A stretch of 64,000 nt of DNA from Miltoncostaea sp050250915 (GTDB lineage Bacteria; Actinomycetota; Thermoleophilia; Miltoncostaeales; Miltoncostaeaceae): assembly GCA_050250915.1 (NCBI GenBank), contig JBFWNT010000003.1, positions 124,001 to 188,000 of the forward strand, read 5' to 3'. Below are positions 15,596 to 24,710 of the stretch, piece after piece. Made by a program: the position numbers and the translations under genes. A model generated the notes under the pieces. It worked only from the letters and a program-made list of their open reading frames with translations. It searched no databases and had not been told where the DNA came from. Numbering within the stretch: position 1 is the stretch's first letter; every line of letters starts with the position of its first letter.

Positions 15596-17080
15596 CTACC
15601 CGGCGGGCTCCCACTCGTGGACGGGGACCCCGCTGGCGGAGCGGTCGAGGTAGGCCTCGGTCATCTGCGCGAGGGCCTCGCGGCGGGTGGCGCCGGCGGC
15701 CTCGAAGCTCGCCAGGGCCGCGCGCTGCCAGCCCGCCCCCGTCGCGCCGCGGCGGACGCGCTCCACCACCACGCCCAGCAGGTCGTCGGCCTCGGCGGCG
15801 CTCACGCCGCAGGCGGTCAGGCCCGCCCGGGCCGCCGGGGCCAGCCGGGTCACCAGCTCGGCGGCCGGCCACGGGCGGGGGGACGGGGCCTCCGACGACG
15901 GCCACAGCAGGACGGCGTCCAGCCCGTCCCGGGCGGCGGCGGTGAAGTTGCGCTTCGCGAACTCGAACGGCATGGAGCGGCACATCCACTCCATCTGCGG
16001 CGCCAGGGCCATCGTCAGCCCCACCAGGTACGCCACGTTGGCCCGCATGTCCGGCAGCGACGGGCCGGCGGGCAGCGCGCGCATCTCGATCCGCAGATGG
16101 GGGTCGTCGCCGGGGTCGACCACCGCCCGGTTCCAGCGCCACACCGTCCCGTGGTGCAGGCGCAGCTCGTCGAGACCCGGGACGCCGCCCGCCGCGACGG
16201 CGGCCATCGGGTCGTCGCCGCTCAGCACCGGCAGCAGGGGCACGTGCAGCGCCACGCTCTCCGCGAACGGCTCCAGGGGTCCCGCGATCCAGCCGTGGCC
16301 GAAAGCCGCCCGCGACGGGAGCCACTCCTCGCTGACCGGCGCCCGGTCGTCGACCGCCTGCGCGAACAGCGCCACCCGGGTCTCCTGCCACAGCAGGCGC
16401 TCCAGCAGGATCGGGGAGTTCACCGACGCCGCCAGGATCGGGGCGATCGCCGTCTGGGCCGCGTTGAACGTCGCGGCGAACGCCGACGGCGGCACCCTCA
16501 GGTGCACGTGCAGGCCCGTCGCCGCGCCCTCCAGCGTCAGGTCCCGCCACGACGTGTCCAGCGGCTCCGGCCCGTCGATGCGGATCGCGAACGGCCCGCC
16601 CCGCAGCCCCAGCAGCCCCTCCCCCAGCGCCCGGTACCGCGGCGAGTCGCTCATCGCCGCCGGCCCCAGGTGATCCTCCCGGAGGGTCGGGAGGATCCCG
16701 ATCGTCAGCGGGCGCGCCCCCAGCGGCGCGGCGGCGGCGGCCAGCCGCGCGAGCCCGGCCGCCAAGTCGTCCATCGCCCCCGAGAACGGCCGCCCCGCCA
16801 GCGGGTACGAGGGCGAGTTCAGCTCCAGGTTGAAGCGGTCGAGCTCCAGGTCGACGTCCAGGTCGCCCGCCGCCGCCCGCACCGCGTCGTTCACCGGCGC
16901 CGGCAGGGCCGCGTCGTCGATCAGCCCGATCTCCAGCTCCACACCGATCGACGGCGGCCCCGCGCCGAACCCCGGCCGCTCCAGCAGCGCGCCGAGGGCG
17001 CTCAGCCCCTCGCGGCAGCGCTCCGCGAACCGGCGCCGGTCCTGTGCGGGGAAGGTCTCGCTCTCGATCTCCTGGCCCAC
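15596..17080 (-). CDS. glutamate-cysteine ligase, GCS2 family
   Basis: This 494-residue protein resembles the plant/actinobacterial GCS2 group that joins glutamate to cysteine or another amine. IGVELEIGLID near residue 45 is the metal/ATP-binding Glu-rich strand, followed by DRFNLELNSPSYPL. Later come GLHVHLRVPPSAFAATFNAA near 192 and HLRIEMRALPAGPSLPD near 330, with the acidic/Arg residues expected of the active site. Glutathione is rare in Actinobacteria, so the product may instead be a gamma-glutamyl compound, as with EgtA in ergothioneine synthesis; no other ergothioneine gene is in view. GTG 17080 has GGGGTGG upstream. Confidence 0.78.
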   Translation of the reverse strand: MGQEIESETFPAQDRRRFAERCREGLSALGALLERPGFGAGPPSIGVELEIGLIDDAALPAPVNDAVRAAAGDLDVDLELDRFNLELNSPSYPLAGRPFSGAMDDLAAGLARLAAAAAPLGARPLTIGILPTLREDHLGPAAMSDSPRYRALGEGLLGLRGGPFAIRIDGPEPLDTSWRDLTLEGAATGLHVHLRVPPSAFAATFNAAQTAIAPILAASVNSPILLERLLWQETRVALFAQAVDDRAPVSEEWLPSRAAFGHGWIAGPLEPFAESVALHVPLLPVLSGDDPMAAVAAGGVPGLDELRLHHGTVWRWNRAVVDPGDDPHLRIEMRALPAGPSLPDMRANVAYLVGLTMALAPQMEWMCRSMPFEFAKRNFTAAARDGLDAVLLWPSSEAPSPRPWPAAELVTRLAPAARAGLTACGVSAAEADDLLGVVVERVRRGATGAGWQRAALASFEAAGATRREALAQMTEAYLDRSASGVPVHEWEPAG

Positions 17081-17181
17081 GCCACCCCATGTTCCCTGCG
17101 GCCACCGGCTGCAGACCCGGTGGCGACGCGTCGTCCCGCGGAGTAGAACCGACCGGTGCGCCGACCACCAGTCCCCCTCAC

Positions 17182-18669
17182 GTGACGAGCGGCGGGGACG
17201 CGGCCGGCGAGCTCCGCTATGCGTCGGCGCGCGGGCGCACCGTGCTGCTGGCGACGGTGCTCGGGTCGGGGATCGCGTTCCTCGACGCGACCGTCGTCAA
17301 CGTGGCGCTCCCCGCCATCGGCGAGGACCTCGATGCGGGGCTGTCGGGCCTCCAGTGGACGGTCAACGCCTACGCCCTCACCCTGGCCGGCCTGCTGCTC
17401 ATCGGCGGCTCGCTGGGCGACCACTTCGGACGACGGCGCATGTTCACGATCGGCGTCGCCTGGTTCGCCGTCGCCTCCCTGCTCTGCACCGTCGCGCCCA
17501 CCATCGAGCTGCTCGTCGCCGCCCGCGCGGTGCAGGGCGTCGGCGCCGCGCTGCTCACGCCCGGCAGCCTCGCCATCCTGCAGGCCAGCTTCCACCCCGA
17601 CGACCGGGGCGCCGCGATCGGGGCCTGGTCGGGCCTGGCCGGCATCACCACCGCCGTGGGCCCGTTCGTGGGCGGGTGGCTCGTCGAGGCCGTGTCGTGG
17701 CGCCTGATCTTCCTGATCAACCTGCCGCTCGCCGCGGTGGTGCTGTGGGCGGCGCGCGCCATCCCCGAGTCGCGCGACGAGTCGGTGCAGGGACAGCGCC
17801 TCGACCTGGCCGGCGCGGCGCTCACCGCGCTCGGCCTGGCGGGCGTGACCTACGCCCTCACCGAGGGCCCGTCCAACGGCTGGGGCGAGCCGGCCACCGT
17901 CGTGCTGGGCCTGCTCGGCGTGGCCGCCCTGGTCGCGTTCGTGCCCGCCGAGCGCCGCAGCCGCCACCCGCTGGTGCCCCTCGACATGTTCCGGTCGCGC
18001 GAGTTCTCGGTGGCCAACGGGCTCACGTTCCTGGTCTACGGGGCGCTCGGCGCGGCCTTCTTCATGCTGCCGATCGAGCTCCAGGTGGTCGCCGGGTTCT
18101 CGCCGATCGCCTCCGGCGCGGCCCTCGTGCCCATGACGGTGGTGATGCTGCTGCTCTCGAAGCGGGCGGGGAGGCTCGCCGCGCGCATCGGGCCCCGCCT
18201 GCCGATGGGCCTCGGGCCGATCCTCGCCGCCGTCGGCCTGCTCCTGCTGCTGCGGATCGGGCCCGGCGCCGACTACGTCACCGACGTCCTGCCCGGCGTC
18301 ATCGTCTTCGCGCTCGGCATGTCGCTGACCGTCGCGCCGCTCAACGTGACGGTGCTCGGGGCGGCGGGGGAGGCCCGCGCCGGCGTGGCGTCGGCGGTCA
18401 ACAACGCCGTCGCCCGCGTGGCGGGGCTGCTGGCGGTGGCGGTGATCCCCGTCGTCGCCGGGATCGGGGGCGGCGACGCCCTCGTGCCCGCCGACTTCGA
18501 CGCGGGGTTCACCACCGGCATGGCGATCTGCGCCGTGTTGTGCGCCGCCGGCGGCGTGGTGGCGCTCGCCGGCATCCGCCCGGCCGCGCCCGAGGCGCCG
18601 GCCGCACCGACGCCCGCCCATTGCGCCCTCAACGGCCCGCCGCCACCCGGCGGCGCGCCGGCACGCTAG
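17182..18669 (+). CDS. MFS drug/proton antiporter, DHA2 (14-span) family
   Basis: This 495-residue protein is a multi-span transporter of the EmrB/QacA type. Motif D1-like FLDATVVNVALPAIGEDL lies in the first span, ALTLAGLLLIGGSLGDHFGRRRM contains the cytoplasmic motif A, and motif C-like VGPFVGGWLVEAVSWRLIFLIN near residue 150 marks drug:H+ antiporters. It probably exports toxic amphiphiles. GTG 17182 is taken as start because the first span begins about 25 residues later and no ribosome binding site supports a longer form. The C-terminal tail is Pro/Ala-rich and cytoplasmic. Confidence 0.88.
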   Translation: MTSGGDAAGELRYASARGRTVLLATVLGSGIAFLDATVVNVALPAIGEDLDAGLSGLQWTVNAYALTLAGLLLIGGSLGDHFGRRRMFTIGVAWFAVASLLCTVAPTIELLVAARAVQGVGAALLTPGSLAILQASFHPDDRGAAIGAWSGLAGITTAVGPFVGGWLVEAVSWRLIFLINLPLAAVVLWAARAIPESRDESVQGQRLDLAGAALTALGLAGVTYALTEGPSNGWGEPATVVLGLLGVAALVAFVPAERRSRHPLVPLDMFRSREFSVANGLTFLVYGALGAAFFMLPIELQVVAGFSPIASGAALVPMTVVMLLLSKRAGRLAARIGPRLPMGLGPILAAVGLLLLLRIGPGADYVTDVLPGVIVFALGMSLTVAPLNVTVLGAAGEARAGVASAVNNAVARVAGLLAVAVIPVVAGIGGGDALVPADFDAGFTTGMAICAVLCAAGGVVALAGIRPAAPEAPAAPTPAHCALNGPPPPGGAPAR

Positions 18670-18672
18670 GGT
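18667..18672 (+). promoter_or_regulatory. -10 box TAGGGT of a leaderless start at 18681
   Basis: TAGGGT lies eight bases before the ATG of the small Cys-containing gene. There is no ribosome binding site, as in other leaderless starts of this window. Confidence 0.4.
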
Positions 18673-18680
18673 CCCGGTCG

Positions 18681-18983
18681 ATGTGCGCCATCTGCAGCAT
18701 GGGCGGGTTCGCGACGGCCGCGCAGGCCGCCACCCTCTTCGGCGCCCCGATCGCCTACGCCGGCTACCGCCGCGCCCGCCGGGCGCTGGGGCTGCCCGAC
18801 ACCTCCGTCGCCGCGTGCGAGGCCCGCGCCCAGGAGTGGATGGCCACCCCGGCTCAGGAGTGGGTGACGGCCCCCGCCCTCACCAGCGCCTCGAGCGCGT
18901 CGACCACGTCTGCCGAGAACTGCCCGCCGGCGCAGCGCCGGCACTCCGCCAGCGCCTCGTCGGTGCTGAGCGGGGCGTGGTAG
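18681..18983 (+). CDS. possible small protein MCAICSMGG-, unknown, antisense overlap with next gene
   Basis: A 100-codon frame starts at ATG 18681 with MCAICSMGGFATAAQAATLF, a Cys-x2-Cys start followed by a hydrophobic stretch and a basic segment (YAGYRRARRALGLPD), as in small membrane-associated proteins. A TAGGGT hexamer eight bases upstream supports a leaderless start. From 18854 the frame runs antisense to the 3' end of the signalling gene, and the last ~40 residues have the composition of such a shadow. The N-terminal half is the believable part; I do not recognise a family. Confidence 0.42.
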   Translation: MCAICSMGGFATAAQAATLFGAPIAYAGYRRARRALGLPDTSVAACEARAQEWMATPAQEWVTAPALTSASSASTTSAENCPPAQRRHSASASSVLSGAW

Positions 18984-21409
18984 GGCCGCTCCGAGGTCAT
19001 CACGTCCCATGAGTCGGCGAGGGCGAGGATGCGCGCGCCCAGCGGGATGCGGTCGCCCTTGAGCCCGTCAGGGTAGCCCGACCCGTCCCAGCGCTCGTGG
19101 TGCCCGCGCACCCAGTCGACCTGCTCGGGCGTCAGCACGTCCACCACCATCTCGGCGCCGATCTGCGCGTGCTGCTTGATCTCCTCGTACTCCTTGCGGG
19201 TCAGGCGGCCCTCCTTGAAGAGGATCCGGTCGGGCACGCCGATCTTGCCGACGTCGTGCACCAGCCCGGCCTCGCGCAGCCGCACGAGCGCCTCGCCCTC
19301 CCATCCGAGGGCCGTCCCGATGGCCACGGCCAGCTCGGCGACGCGCTCGGAGTGCTCCCGGGTGGAGCTGTCCTTCGCGTCCACCGCGCGGGCCAGCACC
19401 CGGATGCTCTGGAGGGCCTGGAGCCGCTGCAGCCGGTCGGCCCGCTCCTGCGCCGACAGCTCCTCGACCACCTTCGGCGAGTAGAGGAACGCCACGTCGC
19501 GTCCGTGCTGCTTCGCCCAGTAGAGGGCGCCCTCCGCCAGCCGCTGCAGCTCGCCCGCCGTGCCCGCCTGCGCCAGGTCGCAGACGCCCGCCGACACCGT
19601 GATGGCCCCCACCTCGCCCACCGCGGTCCGGGCGACCAGCTCGCGGGCCCGGTCGACGGCCTGCCAGGCCTCCATCGCCTCGGTCTCCGGCATGAGCCAC
19701 GCGATCTCCTCGCCGCCGATCCGGGCGATCATGTCGCCGTCGCGTGCCGCCGACTGGAGCAGCGTCGAGATCGTGACCAGCACGCGGTCGCCGGCCTCGT
19801 GCCCGAACCGCTCGTTGACCCGGCGGAAGCGGTCGATGTCGATGAGCGCCAGGGCCAGGCTGCGGCGGTGGCGGCGGGCGCGGGACACCTCCTCCGACAG
19901 CCGCTCCTGGAACTGGCGGTGGTTCGGCAGGCCGGTGAGGGGGTCGAGCCGCGACGTCTCCTGCGCCCGCGCCGCGCTCTCCAGGGTCTCGGCGTGCAGC
20001 CGGGCGTTCGCCAGCGCCACCGACACCATGGCGGCCAGGCTCTCCATGGCCGTCCGCTCCTGGCGGGTGAAGATGCGCGGGGCGCGGAAGCTCAGGAACA
20101 GGGTGCCGAGCAGCTCCGACACGCCGCCGCGCTGCACGGAGTGGTGCTCCAGACGCAGGCCCACCAGGGCGCCGGCGCCGAGCCGGCGGGCGACCTCCGG
20201 CGGGATCGCCGGGTCGGTCGCGACGTCCTCGACCACCATCGTCGGCGACTCCTGCGCCACCAGCAGCTGCCACACCGGCATCTCCGAGCGGGTCATGCCC
20301 CGGGCGCGCTCCAGGTAGGCGCGCCGCCGCGGGTCGACCTCGGTGGTGTGGACCGACTGCACCCGCTCGCCGTTCGGCGTGTGGACGTAGCAGGTGGCCC
20401 GGTCCGCCTGCGCCGACTGGCGGGCGGTGGCGACCACGCGCTCGATGCTGCTCTCCAGGTCCAGGTCGCCGCGGAAGATCGCGGCCAGGGTCTCGTTCAC
20501 CACGTTCTCGCGGGCGTCGGCGGTCGCGATCGCCAGGCCGGCCAGGTCGCTCAGCCGGGTCAGGCGCGCCTCGTCCGACTCGTCCAGGGCGTCCGCCGCC
20601 TCCGTCCCCGCCCAGAGGGCGCCCCACAGGCGCCCCCGCACCCGCACGGGGGAGGCCACGACGCAGCGGATCGGCGGGAGGCTGCCGATGGTCTCCACCT
20701 GGCCGGGCGTGAGCCGGGCGTGCAGGTCGTCGATCCGCGCGCTGCGACCCGTGCGGTGCACCTGGCCCAGGGCGCTCGGCGGATCGAGCGGTGTCGCGTC
20801 GCCCACCGTCATCCGCAGCCCGTCGTCGGCCGCCCAGGCCCCCACGTGCTGGGCGCGGCTCCCGTCGAACCGGACGATCCCGGCGGCCTCGCCGCCCACC
20901 AGTCCCCCCGCCTCCTCGGCGACGCGGGCGAAGACCTCGCCGGCCTCGGGGTCGCCCGCCAGGAACAGCGCGACGCGCCGGATCGCGCCCTGCTCCTGCT
21001 CCACGCGGCGGCGCCGGCTGATGTCGCGCGCGATGCCGGCGTAGCCGATCGTGGCGCCGCCGTCGTCCACGATCGGCGAGAGCGACCGGGCCACCACCAG
21101 GCGCCCGCCGTCACGGCGGACGAAGGTCCACTCGCGGGCGTCGTCCTGATCCTCCGCCGAGGTGATGAGCGCGGTCAGCCCGTCGGGCGCCCCGGCGTGC
21201 CGCGCGAAGGCCGCGAGCTCCGCCGGGTCGTGGCCGAGCGTCAGGTCGTGGTGCCCCACGGCCTCCTCGGCCGTGTACCCGAGCATCTGACGGGCGCCGT
21301 CGCTCCACTCCACCAGGCGCCCGTCGGCGTCGGCGATCGCGACGGCCAGTCCGCGGGCGGCCCGCATCAGGCCGCTCAGGCGGTCGCCCGGCCGGAGCCC
21401 CTCGCTCAT
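18854..21409 (-). CDS. PAS-GAF-GAF-GGDEF-HD-GYP cyclic-di-GMP signalling protein
   Basis: This 851-residue protein chains a PAS domain (residues ~15-125, ending GYAGIARDISRRRRV), two GAF domains (~140-270 and ~300-465), a GGDEF domain (~490-645, LDPLTGLPNHRQFQERL) and an HD-GYP domain (~665-835, with HDVGKIGVPDRILFKEG and HHERWDGSGYPDGLKG). HD-GYP domains degrade c-di-GMP. The GGDEF signature reads GGEEI instead of GGEEF, and an RDGD product-inhibition site lies five residues before it, so cyclase activity may be altered. No membrane span is present, so it is a soluble sensor. Start ATG 21409 lacks a strong ribosome binding site. Its 3' end overlaps a plus-strand frame. Confidence 0.88.
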   Translation of the reverse strand: MSEGLRPGDRLSGLMRAARGLAVAIADADGRLVEWSDGARQMLGYTAEEAVGHHDLTLGHDPAELAAFARHAGAPDGLTALITSAEDQDDAREWTFVRRDGGRLVVARSLSPIVDDGGATIGYAGIARDISRRRRVEQEQGAIRRVALFLAGDPEAGEVFARVAEEAGGLVGGEAAGIVRFDGSRAQHVGAWAADDGLRMTVGDATPLDPPSALGQVHRTGRSARIDDLHARLTPGQVETIGSLPPIRCVVASPVRVRGRLWGALWAGTEAADALDESDEARLTRLSDLAGLAIATADARENVVNETLAAIFRGDLDLESSIERVVATARQSAQADRATCYVHTPNGERVQSVHTTEVDPRRRAYLERARGMTRSEMPVWQLLVAQESPTMVVEDVATDPAIPPEVARRLGAGALVGLRLEHHSVQRGGVSELLGTLFLSFRAPRIFTRQERTAMESLAAMVSVALANARLHAETLESAARAQETSRLDPLTGLPNHRQFQERLSEEVSRARRHRRSLALALIDIDRFRRVNERFGHEAGDRVLVTISTLLQSAARDGDMIARIGGEEIAWLMPETEAMEAWQAVDRARELVARTAVGEVGAITVSAGVCDLAQAGTAGELQRLAEGALYWAKQHGRDVAFLYSPKVVEELSAQERADRLQRLQALQSIRVLARAVDAKDSSTREHSERVAELAVAIGTALGWEGEALVRLREAGLVHDVGKIGVPDRILFKEGRLTRKEYEEIKQHAQIGAEMVVDVLTPEQVDWVRGHHERWDGSGYPDGLKGDRIPLGARILALADSWDVMTSERPYHAPLSTDEALAECRRCAGGQFSADVVDALEALVRAGAVTHS

Positions 21410-21519
21410 CTCGTGGTCACTGGTCGGACGGAATCGCCACTGGGGAAGCCTTACGTTCCCGGGGCGTTCGCGCAACCGACCGGCGACTGGCCGTCGGTGC
21501 AGTCGCGACCGTCGACGGT

Positions 21520-21939
21520 CTAGCCGGCGGCCTCGGCCCAGCGGCGGAACGCCCGCATCTGCCGGCGCCAGAACCACCGCACCAGCGGCTTCATGAAACG
21601 GGCGCCGTGGCCGCGGAACGTCTCCTCCATGCGGAAGACGCACCCGCCGCCCCGGGGCAGGAAGCGGTAGGTGTGCTGTCCGCCGATCCCGAGCCCGCCG
21701 GCGCTGGTGGTGATCTCCCCGGGCGGGTCGACCGCCACCAGCACGGCCTCGAAGGTGCGGGGCCGGTGCCCCACCCGCAGCCGCGCCCCCACCGTCCACG
21801 GCTCGCCCTCGAGCCACCGGGCGTCGGCGGAGCCGACCCAGTCCCAGCGGGGCCAGTCCTCGACGCGGGACCACAGCTCCCACGCCCGCTCCGCGCTCAC
21901 CCTCAGCGGCAGCTCGCCGACCACCCGGAGCTCCGACAC
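21520..21939 (-). CDS. SRPBCC (START-like/polyketide cyclase) protein
   Basis: This 139-residue protein fits the SRPBCC helix-grip fold: a first strand (VVGELPLRVSAERAWELWSR), then EDWPRWDWVGSADARWLEGE, and a long C-terminal helix (RFMKPLVRWFWRRQMRAFRR). Such proteins bind hydrophobic ligands and include polyketide cyclases and lipid-transfer proteins. The GTG start at 21939 is one base after the stop of the HpcH/HpaI lyase, so it is the last gene of a three-gene operon. The ligand is unknown. Confidence 0.8.
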   Translation of the reverse strand: MSELRVVGELPLRVSAERAWELWSRVEDWPRWDWVGSADARWLEGEPWTVGARLRVGHRPRTFEAVLVAVDPPGEITTSAGGLGIGGQHTYRFLPRGGGCVFRMEETFRGHGARFMKPLVRWFWRRQMRAFRRWAEAAG

Positions 21940-21940
21940 C

Positions 21941-22855
21941 TCAGCGCCCCCCGCCGGTGAGCCGCGCCCGCTCCACCAGGCGGGCGGCCATCGCCCGTGT
22001 CGCCTCGTCGATCATCTCGCCGTCGAGCGACGCGGCGCCCTCGCCGCGCGCGGCGGCCGCGGCGTGGGCCTCCAGGACGCGGCGGGCGTGCTCCAGCGCC
22101 TCCTCGGGGACGCCGTACACGTCGTTGAGCGGGCCGATCTGGCGTGGATGGATGCTCCACTTGCCGTCGTAGCCCAGCCCGCGCGAGCGCCGCGCCGACG
22201 CCACCAGGCCCTCCTCGTCGTCGAGCACCGCGTACGGGCCGTCGACCGCCTGGACCCCCGCCGCGCGTGCGGCCACCACCACCCGGCCGAGCACGTGGTG
22301 CCAGCCGTCGCCCGGGTAGCCGGGCACGGGCGCGCCGATGGCGGTGTGGGGCATCCCGAGCGACGCCGCCAGGTCGCCCGGGCCCACCACCAGGGCCTCC
22401 ACGCGGGGCGCCGCCGCGATCGCCTCGGCGTTCACGAGCCCCTGCGCCGTCTCGATCTGGGCCTCGAGCCCGATGCCGGCGGCGGGCAGCCCCAGCTCAC
22501 GCTCGAGGGCGCTGAGCAGATGGTCGGCGAAGTGGACGTGACCGGGGTCGTCGACCTTCGGCAGCACCACCACCTGCACGGCGGCCCCCGCCGCCTCGAC
22601 CACCGCGACCAGGTCGCGGTGGCAGTGCGGCGTGTCGACCGCGTTCACCCGGACCGCGACGGTCGCGCCGGCGGCGCCGGACCGGGCGGCGGCGGCTACC
22701 GCGGCGCGGGCAGGGGCCTTCGCGTCCTCGGCGACGGCGTCCTCGAGGTCCAGGATCACCTCGTCGGCGCCCAGGCCGGGGACCTTCGCCAGCATCCGCG
22801 GGCTCGACCCGGGGACGACGTGGCAGCTGCGCCGCGCGCGATGGGGCCGCGCCAC
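21941..22855 (-). CDS. HpcH/HpaI-family CoA ester lyase (CitE/malyl-CoA lyase-like)
   Basis: This 304-residue TIM-barrel enzyme should cleave or form a beta-hydroxyacyl-CoA such as malyl- or citramalyl-CoA. It has the CitE-type signatures HVVPGSSPRMLAKVPGLGAD, DEVILDLEDAVAEDAK (metal region), VRVNAVDTPHCHRDL and GLEAQIETAQGLVNAEAIAA with the metal-binding Glu. The substrate phosphate/CoA region GLGYDGKWSIHPRQIGPLND is well conserved. GTG 22855 follows the HerA-like gene stop by eight bases, with GAGGG between as ribosome binding site. Confidence 0.88.
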   Translation of the reverse strand: MARPHRARRSCHVVPGSSPRMLAKVPGLGADEVILDLEDAVAEDAKAPARAAVAAAARSGAAGATVAVRVNAVDTPHCHRDLVAVVEAAGAAVQVVVLPKVDDPGHVHFADHLLSALERELGLPAAGIGLEAQIETAQGLVNAEAIAAAPRVEALVVGPGDLAASLGMPHTAIGAPVPGYPGDGWHHVLGRVVVAARAAGVQAVDGPYAVLDDEEGLVASARRSRGLGYDGKWSIHPRQIGPLNDVYGVPEEALEHARRVLEAHAAAAARGEGAASLDGEMIDEATRAMAARLVERARLTGGGR

Positions 22856-22863
22856 CGGAGCCC

Positions 22864-24414
22864 TCAGCCGCGCTTGCGCAGCATCCCGAAGACGCCGCGG
22901 ACGATCTCGCGGGTGACCTGCTTGCCGATCCCCGACCCCAGGATGTCGCCCACCTGGTCGGCGATCGTCTCGGGCGGGCGCTCCTCGGGCGGGCTGCGCC
23001 GGGGCGGGGCGGGGGCCGACGCGGGGTCGGGGGCGGGCGCCGGGGCCGAGGCCGCCTCGATGCGGGCGGCGAGCAGCTCGGCGGCGCTCTCGCGGTCCAG
23101 GCGGTCGGCGTACTTCGGCCGCAGCGGCGACGCCGTGATCGCCGCGGCCCGCTCCTCCGCCGTGAGCGGCGTCATCCGCGACGTGGGCGGGAACAGGCGC
23201 GTGGCCGCGACGGGCGTCGGCACGCCGCGCGGGTCGAGGGCCGTGACCGCCGCCTCGCCGATCCCGAGCGACTGCAGCGTCTCGGCCAGGTCGTAGTGCG
23301 CCGTGGTCGGGAACGTCTCGACCGCCGCCTTCAGCGCCTTGGCGTCCTTGGGCGTGAACGCCCGCACGGCGTGCTGCACCCGATGGCCGAGCTGCGACAG
23401 CACCACGTCCGGCAGGTCGGTCGGCAGCTGGGTGATGAAGAACACGCCGACGCCCTTCGAGCGGATCAGGCGGACGGTCTGGGCGACCGAGTCGAGGAAC
23501 GCCTTCGAGGCCCCGTCGAACAGCAGGTGGGCCTCGTCGAAGAAGAACACCAGCGTCGGCTTCTCGGGATCGCCCACCTCGGGGAGCGACTCGAACAGCT
23601 CGGCCAGCACCCACATCAGGAACGTGGAGAAGAGCGCCGGCCTGCGGGCCACGTCGGCCAGGTTCAGCACCGACACCACGCCGCGCCCGTCGGGGGCGGT
23701 GCGCAGCAGGTCGGGCACCGCGAACGCCGGCTCGCCGAAGAAGACGTCACCGCCGTCGGCCTCGAGCTGCGACACCTTGCGAAGGAGGACCCCGGCGGTC
23801 GCCGTCGAGATGCCGCCGATCGCCTTCAGCTCGGCCTTGCCGTCGCCGGTGAGCCACCCCAGCGCGGCGCGCAGGTCCTCCAGGTCGATGAGCGCCAGCC
23901 CCTTCTGGTCGCAGTACCGGAAGACCAGGCCCAGGCTCTCCTCCTGCGTCTCGTTGAGCTCCAGGACCTTGGCGAACAGCGTCGGGCCGAACTCCGTGAC
24001 CGTCGCGCGCACCGCCACGCCGTCCTGGCCGGTGAGCGACAGGAGCTCCACGGGGCACGCGGCCGGGGCCCACGGGTAGGAGAGGTCCGTCGCGCGCGCG
24101 GTCAGCCGGTCGTCGGCCGCGCCGGCGGCGCCGATGCCCGCCAGGTCGCCCTTCATGTCGGCGGCGAACACCGGGCAGCCCGCGGCCGAGACCTGCTCGG
24201 CGATGAGCTGGAGCGTCCGCGTCTTGCCGGTCCCGGTGGCGCCGGCGATGAGCCCGTGGCGGTTGAGGAGGCCGATCGGGATCCCGACCTCGACGGCGGT
24301 GTCGGGGGCCGCGGGGTCCTGGAACGGGCGCCCCAGGCGGATGGCCGGAACGCCGAACCCGTACCCCGCCGCCATGTCCTCGCCGAAGCCCGTCCCCGCC
24401 TTCGCGTCGCCCAT
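22864..24414 (-). CDS. HerA-like helicase/ATPase, DUF853 family
   Basis: This 516-residue protein belongs to the DUF853 branch of HerA/FtsK-type ATPases. Walker A GATGTGKTRTLQL lies near residue 58, VFAADMKGDLAGIG follows as the family hallmark, Walker B LVFFFDEAHLLFDGA is near 288, and the arginine-finger region is VFFITQLPTDLPD. A Pro/Ala-rich linker near residues 445-475 precedes a short conserved tail (GIGKQVTREIVRGVFGMLRK). Its DNA or nucleotide role is not established for the family. ATG 24414 is preceded by TAGCGT seven bases upstream and no ribosome binding site, so the message is probably leaderless. Confidence 0.87.
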   Translation of the reverse strand: MGDAKAGTGFGEDMAAGYGFGVPAIRLGRPFQDPAAPDTAVEVGIPIGLLNRHGLIAGATGTGKTRTLQLIAEQVSAAGCPVFAADMKGDLAGIGAAGAADDRLTARATDLSYPWAPAACPVELLSLTGQDGVAVRATVTEFGPTLFAKVLELNETQEESLGLVFRYCDQKGLALIDLEDLRAALGWLTGDGKAELKAIGGISTATAGVLLRKVSQLEADGGDVFFGEPAFAVPDLLRTAPDGRGVVSVLNLADVARRPALFSTFLMWVLAELFESLPEVGDPEKPTLVFFFDEAHLLFDGASKAFLDSVAQTVRLIRSKGVGVFFITQLPTDLPDVVLSQLGHRVQHAVRAFTPKDAKALKAAVETFPTTAHYDLAETLQSLGIGEAAVTALDPRGVPTPVAATRLFPPTSRMTPLTAEERAAAITASPLRPKYADRLDRESAAELLAARIEAASAPAPAPDPASAPAPPRRSPPEERPPETIADQVGDILGSGIGKQVTREIVRGVFGMLRKRG

Positions 24415-24421
24415 GTGGCGG

Positions 24422-24427
24422 ACGCTA
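24422..24427 (-). promoter_or_regulatory. -10 box TAGCGT, leaderless start of the HerA-like gene
   Basis: Minus-strand TAGCGT is followed by seven bases and then ATG 24414. No -35 box is recognisable. Confidence 0.45.
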
Positions 24428-24515
24428 CAGGGCGGCCCGCGGGCGCAGCGGGGCGGCGACATGTTGGGACAGAGGGCCAAGGAGACGGCCCGGGAGCGGC
24501 CTCACACTCGGCCGC

Positions 24516-24695
24516 ATGACACATCACCACTCCGACGGCGACGCCCGGTGGGTCCCCTGCGGGACCTGCTGGGGCCAGCGCCGCCTCTGGGCCCCTGACA
24601 TCGACGGCGCGCTGCACGCCGAGGCCTGCCCCACCTGTCTCGGCCTGGGGGAGCGCCTGCTCGGCGGCGACCAGGTCCCCGCGCCGACCCCCTAG
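24516..24695 (+). CDS. 59-residue zinc-ribbon-like small protein
   Basis: ATG 24516 opens a 59-codon frame reading MTHHHSDGDARWVPCGTCWG, and later EACPTCLGLGERLLGG, ending at TAG 24695. The two Cys-x2-Cys pairs, each followed by Gly-rich residues, resemble a DnaJ-type CxxCxG zinc knuckle. It lies divergent from the HerA-like gene with about 100 bases between. Length and composition fit a small metal-binding protein; the partner is unknown. Confidence 0.55.
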   Translation: MTHHHSDGDARWVPCGTCWGQRRLWAPDIDGALHAEACPTCLGLGERLLGGDQVPAPTP

Positions 24696-24710
24696 CGGTG
24701 GCCGCCGCCC

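Noticed and set aside
21410..21519. small gene in the gap between the SRPBCC and signalling genes
   Set aside because: No frame with a start, ribosome binding site and non-random composition was found.
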